Assembly (NCBI RefSeq): GCF_009720655.1
Contig: NZ_WNKS01000025.1
Location: forward strand, 1-55,023
Source: Rhodoblastus acidophilus
Lineage (GTDB): Bacteria > Pseudomonadota > Alphaproteobacteria > Rhizobiales > Beijerinckiaceae
Direction of reading: 5' to 3'
DNA: 55,023 nucleotides
The notes beneath the pieces were generated by a model, which worked only from the letters and a program-made list of their open reading frames with translations, had not been told where the DNA came from and did no database searches. The translations under genes and the position numbers were made by a program. This document shows, piece by piece, positions 48,411 to 54,946 of the stretch. Numbering within the stretch: the first letter of the stretch is position 1; every line of letters begins with the position of its first letter.

Positions 48411-48688
48411 CGACGATACACCTCCTTCGCCGCCCGGCCGGCGCTCATGTCCCAATCACGGCGCGGCTTGAGCCAGTCGGCGATCCTCCTCCAGGGGTAG
48501 CGACGGCAAGACTTAACGTCGGGCTCTTTAGCGCCACAGTGACGCTCAACGCTGGGCTTTTCGAGGCTACGGCTTCGGTGGTCGCTGATCCGTGGGCGCT
48601 GGTCCCTGCCGGGCCTCCGACCCCCTCCGAGCCGTGGCTTCAATTCCACCCGATCAACGCCGCAGCCGCCGCTGCAATGATTTTCTGA
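48407..48688 (+). CDS. hypothetical protein, 93 aa
   Basis: Two similar short strands repeat (ARLNVGLFSATVTLNAGLFE), followed by a Pro-rich stretch and the ending AAAAAMIF. Probably a small linker of the fibre assembly. No family recognised. Confidence 0.55.
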   Translation: MTTIHLLRRPAGAHVPITARLEPVGDPPPGVATARLNVGLFSATVTLNAGLFEATASVVADPWALVPAGPPTPSEPWLQFHPINAAAAAAMIF

Positions 48689-48698
48689 GAGGTTCCCT

Positions 48699-49442
48699 AT
48701 GGCTACTGCTCCGCAGTCATATCAATTCACGGACGGCGCCGGCGCGACAAAGACGGGTCAAACGCCGCCTCTCGGGTATCAGGCCGGGGCAAATGCGATT
48801 TCCGTTGCCATCGCATCCGACCAGCCGGCGATCCCCGTTTTGCAAAGCGGCTCGTGGTCGGTGGCCGTGTCGAATTGGCCGGCTACGCAGGCGGTGTCCG
48901 CGTCATCTCTCCCTCTGCCTGCTGGCGCGGCGACGGCGGCAAACCAGCCCTCGCTTAATGGCGATGGCGGCGCGTTGGCGCATGTCACCAACTGGTCGGC
49001 GACGCAGGCGATTAGCGCATCGTCCGCAATCCCTGTGAGCGGCACATTCTGGCAGGCGACGCAACCTGTTTCGCTGGCGTCGCTCCCGGCGCTCGCGACT
49101 GGCTCCAACGTCATCGGCGGCGTCACAATTTCTGGGACGCCCTCGGTATCCGTCAGTGAGTCCGTTGCCGTCACCGGCACGTTTTGGCAGGCGACGCAGC
49201 CAATCAGCGCGGCGACTCTCCCCCTCCCGACTGGGGCGGCCACAAGCGCCAAACAAGACGACCTCAAGGCGGCGATTGCCGGCATGTCCATCCCTGTCCA
49301 CGACTATATCGGCCTTGGCTACACCGGCGGCAACGTGACGACCGTCACCTACAAAACAGGGGGCGCGAGCGGAACGACCGTAGCCACGCTGACCCTCGCC
49401 TATGATGGCTCGAACAACCTGACCTCGATCACGAAGGCGTAA
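48699..49442 (+). CDS. fibre-like repeat protein, 247 aa
   Basis: Contains four imperfect repeats of a unit like 'vSGTFWQATQPVSxASLPLPxGAATxAxQ' (around residues 50-80, 90-108, 110-128 and 150-188). This repeat is seen in phage structural and fibre proteins. A beta-rich end (VTTVTYKTGGASGTTVATLT) follows. Likely a trimeric fibre shaft. Confidence 0.68.
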   Translation: MATAPQSYQFTDGAGATKTGQTPPLGYQAGANAISVAIASDQPAIPVLQSGSWSVAVSNWPATQAVSASSLPLPAGAATAANQPSLNGDGGALAHVTNWSATQAISASSAIPVSGTFWQATQPVSLASLPALATGSNVIGGVTISGTPSVSVSESVAVTGTFWQATQPISAATLPLPTGAATSAKQDDLKAAIAGMSIPVHDYIGLGYTGGNVTTVTYKTGGASGTTVATLTLAYDGSNNLTSITKA

Positions 49443-49445
49443 GAG

Positions 49446-50393
49446 ATGGGCTGGCAATTCAACCCGTTCACGGGGAACCTTGATTGGGCCGGTGCTTCGA
49501 CGGCTTACACTCTGCCCATAGCGGGCGCTTCCACGCTTGGCGGCGTCAAGGTCGGCTCTGGGCTTTCGATTGATGGCTCTGGCGTTCTGAGCGCGCCGGG
49601 ACTGACGCTCCCGGCATCTGTCTCTTTTGGCACGCTCACGTCGAGCGGTTCCGGGCTAGAAATCACCGGAACGTGGAATGCGTCTGGCGTCGCTTTCCCC
49701 GGCGCGTTGCTGGTCAACGTCACCAATACGAATAGTGCGGCTGGGTCAAAGCTGGCTGATTTTCAGAGAGACGGGTCGTCTGTTTTAAGTATAACTCCGG
49801 CCGGGCAGATTAATGGGAGGGCTGGAAGTTACAACAACCCAACGATGCGCGCCGGTACATCCGGTTCTTATCTTGTATTAGGATCAGGTGACAGCGGTAG
49901 TGTTGTTGGCCAAGGAGGCGCTACGCTTTTTGGAAGCGACGGAGCTAAATTTTCATTTGCTGGGTATTTAGACTTTAACGGCGCAGGAAACGGAAGACTT
50001 TATCTAGACGCCGCTGGCATCATCGCCCAGCGCAACGGCACGAACGCGCAGGCTGATCGCGTTTACAACACATGGACCAGCGGCGGCGCCCAAGAGTGGT
50101 TTGCAATCGACTGGAAGACTACGGCGAACACCTGCATCGTCGGCACGCAAGCCACAGGGGCCGGCGCTGCTGTTCGGCCGATTTCCGCTGTTGGGTCTTG
50201 GTCGTTCGCGTCTCCCAATTTTGACGCGCCTTTCACTGTCGCAACTCTCCCTGCCGGCGTCGAACGTGCGAACGCCTACGCCATTGACGGGCGCAAGGAC
50301 GGAGAGGGGCCGGGCGCCGGGTCGGGTGTCCCGGTTTTCTATTCTAACGGATCATGGCGGCGCTGTTCTGACTGTTCGCCCGTCGCGGCTTAA
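49446..50393 (+). CDS. tail fibre protein, 315 aa
   Basis: The N-terminal STLGGVKVGSGLSIDGSGVL is a fibre-shaft motif common in phage receptor-binding proteins. The middle is Gly/Ser/Asn-rich (GSYLVLGSGDSGSVVGQGG), and the last ~40 residues contain a Cys pair (RCSDCS). The region near 49780-50000 is visibly AT-richer than its surroundings, suggesting recent acquisition. Confidence 0.68.
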   Translation: MGWQFNPFTGNLDWAGASTAYTLPIAGASTLGGVKVGSGLSIDGSGVLSAPGLTLPASVSFGTLTSSGSGLEITGTWNASGVAFPGALLVNVTNTNSAAGSKLADFQRDGSSVLSITPAGQINGRAGSYNNPTMRAGTSGSYLVLGSGDSGSVVGQGGATLFGSDGAKFSFAGYLDFNGAGNGRLYLDAAGIIAQRNGTNAQADRVYNTWTSGGAQEWFAIDWKTTANTCIVGTQATGAGAAVRPISAVGSWSFASPNFDAPFTVATLPAGVERANAYAIDGRKDGEGPGAGSGVPVFYSNGSWRRCSDCSPVAA

Positions 50394-50405
50394 CGGAGAT
50401 CACAA

Positions 50406-50987
50406 GTGGCAATCTATGAAATTCTCATCCGTGGCGCGGTGGACGGCTCTCTTGTCGGCGCTCATCAGATTGATTGGAATGAGCAGGGCGTCCCCGGCCT
50501 GCCGCGTCCGTTGGCCGTTGACGCGGTCGGCGGCGTGCTCGGGGCCGCATTCGCCACGCTGGCGACCGACTACGCCAATTTGAAGGCGAAGGCTGACGAC
50601 TACGACGCGGCGACTGTTGAGCTTGCCGCGCTCAAGGAAAAGACCGCCGATTATGACGCGGTGAAGGCGAAGGCTGACGCTTACGACGCCGCGCAGGCTG
50701 CGGCGCTCGCCACTGTGTCGCGCCGGCAGTTCTTCCAGGCTGCGGCGCTATCCGGCCTAATCACGCCGGACGAAGCGCTCAGTGCCGTCGCCGGCGTGGT
50801 GGTCCCGGCGAGCATTGCGGCGGCGATCAATACGTTGCCTGAAGACCAGCGCTTCGCCGCGCAAATGGCGGTCGTTGGGAGCCGTGATTTCGAGCGCCTG
50901 AATCCGTTTGTAAGCCTGCTTGCCGTGAGTATGGGTAAGACATCGGCCGAGATCGACGCGCTATTCACGCTGGCGGCGTCTCTCTAA
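50406..50987 (+). CDS. tail-associated protein with SRRQFF domain, 193 aa
   Basis: The N-terminal ~45 residues (AIYEILIRGAVDGSLVGAHQ) form a small domain followed by a coiled stretch with repeated 'LKxKxxDYDAxxxKAxAYDA' units. Residues ~103-193 (VSRRQFFQAAALSGLITPDE, FERLNPFVSLLAVSMG) are the same domain as at the end of the 188-aa protein at 41020. It closes the fibre region. Confidence 0.68.
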   Translation: MAIYEILIRGAVDGSLVGAHQIDWNEQGVPGLPRPLAVDAVGGVLGAAFATLATDYANLKAKADDYDAATVELAALKEKTADYDAVKAKADAYDAAQAAALATVSRRQFFQAAALSGLITPDEALSAVAGVVVPASIAAAINTLPEDQRFAAQMAVVGSRDFERLNPFVSLLAVSMGKTSAEIDALFTLAASL

Positions 50988-51010
50988 GCCACTAATCCAA
51001 GGAATCCAAT

Positions 51011-51484
51011 TTGTTGAAACGCACGCTACTCGCGGGCGCGATCCTTTGCGCGCCGATTTCCGCCAACGCAGGAGGATATTGGGACGATGCTTTCTCGCCT
51101 CATGCGCCGGCTGGGCAGGTTTTTCCTGAGGCCAACAAAAAGGTCAGGGTCGCGCGTCAAGATCAGCATCGGCTACAGAGGCCATGTGGCGAGGCTGTAG
51201 GGGGCGGCAGCGCCGTTGTGGCGTCGTTCTATGGTGGAGGCAAGGGCGAGCGCCTGAGCCGCTACACGGCCTCCGGAGAGCGGTTTAACGCGAACGCTCT
51301 GACCGCTGCGCACAAAACGCTTCCATTTGGCACGCGGCTTCGCGTCTGCCGGTCAGGCTGCGTCGTGGTGCGCGTAAACGACCGAGGCCCCTTCGCGCGT
51401 GGGCGGGCGCTCGATCTTTCGCGAGCCGCCGCCTGCGCCATCGGACTGCCCGGCGTTGGGGCTGTCACCATAACGAGGCTTTGA
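51011..51484 (+). CDS. RlpA-like double-psi beta-barrel protein, exported, 157 aa
   Basis: Signal peptide (TTG start; [20 protein letters not shown]). The mature part is an RlpA/DPBB domain: [57 protein letters not shown]. RlpA proteins bind or cleave denuded peptidoglycan glycans. Here it precedes the lysis genes, so it may aid cell-wall breakdown in the periplasm. It is shorter than host RlpA and lacks the SPOR domain. Confidence 0.8.
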   Translation: MLKRTLLAGAILCAPISANAGGYWDDAFSPHAPAGQVFPEANKKVRVARQDQHRLQRPCGEAVGGGSAVVASFYGGGKGERLSRYTASGERFNANALTAAHKTLPFGTRLRVCRSGCVVVRVNDRGPFARGRALDLSRAAACAIGLPGVGAVTITRL

Positions 51485-51486
51485 AA

Positions 51487-51744
51487 ATGATGGGCTGGAA
51501 ATGTCCCGGCTGCGGCCGGTGTTGGGCGCCTGATGTGCGCCAGTGTTCCGAATGCGAGAGGGTTGCGAGCAAGCCGGCTCCGCACCTGCCTGCGGCTCCT
51601 GTGCTCCCGGCTCCATATTATCCGCCTCGGCCGCCGATCTGGTCTGACCCGTCACCGTTCTCCCCTGCGCCGTGGCAACTGCCTTTCCCGGTCACTTGCG
51701 CCATTGGGAAACCGGCTGACCCGAACGTGATCGCTTGGGGCTGA
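51487..51744 (+). CDS. small zinc-ribbon, proline-rich protein, 85 aa
   Basis: CPGCGRCWAPDVRQCSEC near the start is a two-CxxC zinc ribbon. The rest is Pro-rich (PHLPAAPVLPAPYYPPRPPI). GAGG lies before ATG 51487. Function unknown; placed between the RlpA-like and endolysin genes. Confidence 0.55.
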   Translation: MMGWKCPGCGRCWAPDVRQCSECERVASKPAPHLPAAPVLPAPYYPPRPPIWSDPSPFSPAPWQLPFPVTCAIGKPADPNVIAWG

Positions 51745-51746
51745 CC

Positions 51747-52043
51747 ATGCTTCGCGACATCTGCGCCGGCGCCATTCTCGTCGTGCTCCTTCTCCTTGCG
51801 CAATGGCTCAACGCCCGCGCCGAGGAATACACGCCGCCGCAACAGCGGTGGGTGGTGCTGGCGACGGTCTGCAATGCGCAGGAGCAATGCCGGCGCGAGA
51901 GGCTTCCCGTCGAAGCAGACAATTCCGTGCATTGCATGATGGGCGCCGGATGGATGCGCGTCACGCAATGGCTGACGGAACGCCCATCGCTTCACCTGAA
52001 ATCGGTCAACGGGTGCCGTCCCGCCGATGAGCATGATCTGTGA
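51747..52043 (+). CDS. small exported or membrane protein, 98 aa
   Basis: N-terminal hydrophobic helix (GAILVVLLLLAQWLNARA, ~8-25) may be a signal or anchor. The remainder has four cysteines that could form periplasmic disulfides. Its place in the lysis region suggests a role in lysis, but no family was recognised. Confidence 0.55.
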   Translation: MLRDICAGAILVVLLLLAQWLNARAEEYTPPQQRWVVLATVCNAQEQCRRERLPVEADNSVHCMMGAGWMRVTQWLTERPSLHLKSVNGCRPADEHDL

Positions 52044-52522
52044 AAGTCTTCCCTATGGCAAAAGACAATTTCAAAACGGCGCTCGCCTTCACGTTGGCTT
52101 ATGAGGGCGGCTGGTCGAACCATCCGGCCGATCCAGGCCACGCCACGATGTGCGGCGTCACTCTCACGACCTATCGGCTTTATCACCCTGGCGCGACCGC
52201 CACGCAACTCCGCAACGCGCCGATGGCTCATTTCGAGGCGATCTACCGCAAGGGCTATTGGGACAAGATCGGAGCCGATGCGCTGCCGGCTGGCGTTGAC
52301 GCGCTCGCGTTCGATATCGCCGTCAACATGGGGCCTGGGCGGGTTCTGCCTTGGCTGGCGAAGACTGCGGCTCTCAAGCCCACCGAGCGCATCAAGGCGC
52401 TGCATGGCCTTCGCATGGGCTTCTGGCGGCGTCTGCGCACTTGGGCCACCTTCGGCAAAGGCTGGTCACGCAGAGAGACCGCTTGCCTTGCGCTGGCGCT
52501 GAAAATGGCCGGCGTAAAGTGA
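52040..52522 (+). CDS. GH108-family endolysin (muramidase), 160 aa
   Basis: Peptidoglycan hydrolase. AYEGGWSNHPADPG followed by MCGVTLTTYR is the GH108 motif with catalytic Glu in EGG. IYRKGYWDKIGADALPAGVD and AFDIAVNMGPGRVLPWLA are the usual second half, and the end resembles the peptidoglycan-binding helices. Start is GTG 52040 overlapping the previous stop, or ATG 52055. No signal peptide, so it should need the holin. Confidence 0.9.
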   Translation: MKVFPMAKDNFKTALAFTLAYEGGWSNHPADPGHATMCGVTLTTYRLYHPGATATQLRNAPMAHFEAIYRKGYWDKIGADALPAGVDALAFDIAVNMGPGRVLPWLAKTAALKPTERIKALHGLRMGFWRRLRTWATFGKGWSRRETACLALALKMAGVK

Positions 52523-52746
52523 AGATGTGCGGGCCGGGCTTGATACCGGCTCCTACAGGCAAACGTACCAAGGCGATCACTAGCTGTAGGTCTGGTCGCG
52601 CATAACGGGTCCATCCCCGCCGCCGCACGCCTAAGACATAGGCGATCAATCCATAAAATTCAACCGAATCCCGAGTTGCGCGCGGGGCTTGCCGGGCGGT
52701 GCGCGCATTCATCCTTCGCCGCCCGGCTCCCTGAAGGAAAACCCAA
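52523..52746. other. intergenic stretch with hairpin
   Basis: No plus-strand gene is visible. A 9-bp perfect stem GCCGGGCGG (52691-52699) with CCGCCCGGC (52719-52727) lies just before the holin-like gene, without a T-tract. It may be an attenuator or RNA structure controlling holin timing. Confidence 0.45.
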
Positions 52747-53217
52747 ATGAAACGCTATCTCGAAGCGGCGGCCCTCGCTGTCGCGATCATCCTGTTCGCC
52801 TGGATTCCGGCCAACGCCGCCGACGCGGTTACCGCTGTCGTCATCCCGTGGGGCGATTGGCTCAAGGAAATCATCGTCTCTGTCGGCTCTCTTGCTGTCG
52901 CGGTGCTGTCTTTCGTCATTGCCAAATGGGCGCCGGCTTATGTCAAGGTGTTCTTGACTGACGACCTGATTGCAAAGGCTGTGAACTATGGGCTCGGCGC
53001 GGTCGAGGGCGCGGTCGCCGGCAAGACCCTGACGCTGGAAACCACCAATGAGGTCCTGGCTGCCGCCGAGCAATTCGCCGTGGCTTCTGCGCCGCGCGTG
53101 TCCAAATGGGCTGGCGACAATCTGCGCCCGCTGATCCTTTCCAAGCTGGCGGCGTCTGGGATCGTCCCTGAGACAGTGTCGGCTGACGCCGTCGGCGCGG
53201 CTGTGGTGACGAAGTGA
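52747..53217 (+). CDS. holin-like protein, 156 aa
   Basis: N-terminal hydrophobic segment (ALAVAIILFAWIPANAA), a second membrane helix at ~43-62 (IIVSVGSLAVAVLSFVIAKW), then amphipathic helices ending ASGIVPETVSADAVG, a layout like LLH-type phage holins. AAGGAAA lies 7 bases upstream. Located between endolysin and spanins. Confidence 0.65.
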   Translation: MKRYLEAAALAVAIILFAWIPANAADAVTAVVIPWGDWLKEIIVSVGSLAVAVLSFVIAKWAPAYVKVFLTDDLIAKAVNYGLGAVEGAVAGKTLTLETTNEVLAAAEQFAVASAPRVSKWAGDNLRPLILSKLAASGIVPETVSADAVGAAVVTK

Positions 53218-53435
53218 CATTCGCCTACGTCTTGGCTGGGCTGCTGGCGGTCGTCGTGATCGCCGGCTTTGCCATCAAGCTCGGGCAGGCATCCGCGCGC
53301 CAGTCCGGGCGCGATGAGGTCAAGGCGGAAGACGCCAAGGCGGAAGCTGCCGCCGCGCGGAAAATTGAAGCAATCGCAGTTCAAGGGCAATCCGATGAGC
53401 AAACGATTTCTGATCTGCGCGACGGCTCTTTCTAG
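53214..53435 (+). CDS. inner-membrane spanin (Rz-like), 73 aa
   Basis: One N-terminal membrane helix (AYVLAGLLAVVVIAGFAI) followed by a charged coiled coil (DEVKAEDAKAEAAAARKIEA), the i-spanin layout. GTG start overlaps the holin-like stop (GTGA). The lipoprotein gene starts inside its 3' end. Shorter than lambda Rz. Confidence 0.7.
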   Translation: MTFAYVLAGLLAVVVIAGFAIKLGQASARQSGRDEVKAEDAKAEAAAARKIEAIAVQGQSDEQTISDLRDGSF

Positions 53436-53616
53436 TTTGGCGCTCGCCGGCTGCGATCTGGAGCGCGTCAAGCCGATGTGTCCGCAACTCAAAACGTACA
53501 GCCGCGCGCAGCTTAACGCCGTAGCTGACGCCTATCCCGGGCTGTCGTCCGACGTGCGCGCCATGATCCGCGACTACAGGCTCGTGCGACGGCAGATCAA
53601 AGCGATATGCCCGTGA
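53395..53616 (+). CDS. outer-membrane spanin lipoprotein (Rz1-like), 73 aa
   Basis: Signal peptide with lipobox (SLALAGC, Cys at ~20) and a short periplasmic part with one Cys pair. It overlaps the Rz-like gene by 41 bases in another frame, as in many spanin pairs. AAGGG lies 7 bases before the ATG. Together they would fuse the two membranes at lysis. Confidence 0.72.
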   Translation: MSKRFLICATALSSLALAGCDLERVKPMCPQLKTYSRAQLNAVADAYPGLSSDVRAMIRDYRLVRRQIKAICP

Positions 53617-53690
53617 CGCGCCAGGGCTGCGCGCCCTGGATTTTCCTACCAAGCGAGAGACCGGGCGTTAGTCTCGGCAAAGGAATGGAT

Positions 53691-54032
53691 ATGCCGGACG
53701 GAACCGGGGGGTGGTCGCTTTCCGACCTCAATTCATTTGCCGGGATCGGCGCGCTGTTCGTCACCCTCGGTGGCGTTTTGCATGTGAGAGGGCGGAAGGA
53801 CGCCGCGGCCGACGCCGCCAAGGAAAAAGCTGAAGAAGCCAAGCGGCACGCCGAAGCTATCGCGACCGATCTTGCGGCATTTAAATTGGCGGCTGCGGAA
53901 AAGTTCGTTCCGCGCATGGAACTGTCGGCGATGGAGAGCCGGCTTTCCGACCGGATCGACGGCCTGGGCACGCGCGTCGAGGCTTCGGTGTCCAAATTGG
54001 GCGAGCGAATCGACCGCATCGCCGAAAAATAG
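53691..54032 (+). CDS. membrane-anchored coiled-coil protein, 113 aa
   Basis: Short N-terminal segment, one membrane helix (NSFAGIGALFVTLGGVLHVR, ~15-34), then a long coiled coil (ADAAKEKAEEAKRHAEAIAT through RLSDRIDGLGTRVEASVSKL). ATG 53691 has AAAGGA 6 bases upstream. Last gene of the late operon, before a strong terminator. It may be a lysis accessory or an XhlA/DUF2730-like protein. Confidence 0.6.
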   Translation: MPDGTGGWSLSDLNSFAGIGALFVTLGGVLHVRGRKDAAADAAKEKAEEAKRHAEAIATDLAAFKLAAAEKFVPRMELSAMESRLSDRIDGLGTRVEASVSKLGERIDRIAEK

Positions 54033-54098
54033 AGCTTCGGGCTTCGGCCCGTCGAGAGGTCTGCGCCGCACGCAAAGGCGCAGGCGGGGAAACTTGAG

Positions 54099-54125
54099 CC
54101 TGGCGCTTCGGCGCCGGGTTTTTTT
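54099..54125 (+). terminator. strong intrinsic terminator, end of late operon
   Basis: CCTGGCGC-TTCG-GCGCCGGG forms an 8-bp stem with a TTCG tetraloop (one G-T pair), followed by seven T. It ends the rightward late transcript and separates it from the 54.13-54.82 kb cassette. Confidence 0.85.
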
Positions 54126-54128
54126 GTT

Positions 54129-54153
54129 GGCTATCCGTTTTTAAGTGTGGAAT
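54129..54153 (+). repeat. left inverted repeat of cassette
   Basis: 25 bases starting GGCTATCCGTTTT. The reverse complement lies at 54797-54821 with 22 of 25 matches, 13 of them in a row at the outer ends. The two copies enclose about 0.69 kb with a promoter and two genes. Looks like terminal inverted repeats or invertible-segment ends. Confidence 0.65.
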
Positions 54154-54159
54154 GACCGC

Positions 54160-54188
54160 TTGACACATAGGGCCAATGGCCCTATATT
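54160..54188 (+). promoter_or_regulatory. promoter with palindromic operator
   Basis: -35 TTGACA (54160-54165), 17-base spacer, -10 TATATT (54183-54188): a strong sigma70 match. The spacer and -10 contain the perfect dyad ATAGGGCC-AAT-GGCCCTAT (54167-54185), so a repressor should control it. The start point is near 54195. Confidence 0.75.
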
Positions 54189-54234
54189 GATCATGTCGAA
54201 AGGGCAGTGGTGCCCGCCAGAATTGGAGACGACG

Positions 54235-54429
54235 ATGACCAGCATCACCACGGCTGTCGCGCAGGACTGCTACGAAGTCGCCACGAATTTCGGAAAGAAA
54301 ACGCCTTTCCCGAGCGGGGCGGAGCTTCGGAAAAAGATCAACGAAGCGGTGAAATCCGTTTATCGGTCGGATATGTCAAAGGATGAACTCTTCCGCGCTT
54401 CCATGAAGAAGCTCGACTGGCATGACTGA
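54235..54429 (+). CDS. small accessory protein, 64 aa, own promoter
   Basis: Starts MTSITTAVAQDCYEVATNFG with GGAG 7 bases upstream. Helical (SGAELRKKINEAVKSVYRSD, ELFRASMKKLDW). No family recognised. With its own controlled promoter and a late terminator before it, it is a likely lysogen-expressed accessory gene (moron). A start at 54193 would fall on the predicted transcription start and is less likely. Confidence 0.6.
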   Translation: MTSITTAVAQDCYEVATNFGKKTPFPSGAELRKKINEAVKSVYRSDMSKDELFRASMKKLDWHD

Positions 54430-54441
54430 CCAACGCGAGAA

Positions 54442-54459
54442 GGGAGGCTTGAGCCTCCC
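54442..54459 (+). terminator. hairpin after the 64-aa gene
   Basis: GGGAGGC-TTGA-GCCTCCC is a perfect 7-bp stem with a tetraloop, 13 bases after the stop codon. No T-tract follows, so termination would be weak. It directly precedes two further hairpins. Confidence 0.45.
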
Positions 54460-54461
54460 CT

Positions 54462-54547
54462 CTATCCCCACAATGTGGGGAAACTGCCTCAGCATCAGCC
54501 CGTGACTGAGCAAATACGGGGCTATCCCCGCAAATGCGGGGGGATGG
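54462..54547. repeat. pair of CRISPR-repeat-like hairpins
   Basis: CTATCCCCACAATGTGGGG at 54462-54480 and CTATCCCCGCAAATGCGGGG at 54522-54541 share the form CTATCCCC-n-GGGG and lie 60 bases apart, the unit length of a type I-E array (about 29 + 32). The second hairpin closely resembles the ATCCCCGC...GCGGGG stem of type I-E repeats. With only two imperfect copies and no cas genes this could equally be an operator pair for the next gene. Confidence 0.3.
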
Positions 54548-54573
54548 CGATTAGGATAGTCCAGGCATCGAGC

Positions 54574-54810
54574 ATGTCAATGACCCCCGATGATCTCAAA
54601 TCAGCAATCAAATCCCTCGGTCTGACGGACGGGGGATTTGCGCATTTAGTCGGCATCACAGGCGCGAATGCTGATCGCACCGTACGGCGCTGGAAAGCTG
54701 GAGAGCGCGACATTCCCGGCCCTGTCATCGTCATCGTCGGTGCGCTTATGGAGAGCCGCGCCGTGCGCCGATTTTTTGGCGTAGCTCTAGACGGCGATTC
54801 CACACCATAA
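54574..54810 (+). CDS. small HTH DNA-binding protein, 78 aa
   Basis: TPDDLKSAIKSLGLTDGGFA, then HLVGITG, DRTVRRWKAGERDIPGP is the compact XRE-like HTH common in alphaproteobacterial phages. It lies downstream of the 64-aa gene in the same inverted-repeat cassette and may be the repressor of the GGGCC-dyad promoter. Its last codons and stop lie in the right inverted repeat. Confidence 0.68.
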   Translation: MSMTPDDLKSAIKSLGLTDGGFAHLVGITGANADRTVRRWKAGERDIPGPVIVIVGALMESRAVRRFFGVALDGDSTP

Positions 54811-54821
54811 AACGGATAGCC
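54797..54821 (-). repeat. right inverted repeat of cassette
   Basis: Reverse complement partner of 54129-54153 (22/25). It is followed by a run of nine T. It includes the stop codon of the HTH gene, so the gene and the repeat evolved together or the gene end came with the element. Confidence 0.65.
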
Positions 54822-54856
54822 TTTTTTTTTGCACCTTGAACAACCCAAGAACGAGC

Positions 54857-54875
54857 GTGGGGACTTCCGTGGGGA
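54857..54875 (+). promoter_or_regulatory. candidate integrase arm-type sites (right)
   Basis: Two direct GTGGGGA copies at 54857 and 54869, spaced 12 bases like the left pair, about 72 bases inside the right att core. Same orientation as on the left. Likely bound by the integrase N-terminal domain. Confidence 0.5.
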
Positions 54876-54946
54876 CTTTCTGCACGGAACGCGCCGTTTG
54901 TTGCGCCTCTGTTCCGTTATGGCCAGCGTCGCCGGTTTTCGACGCT

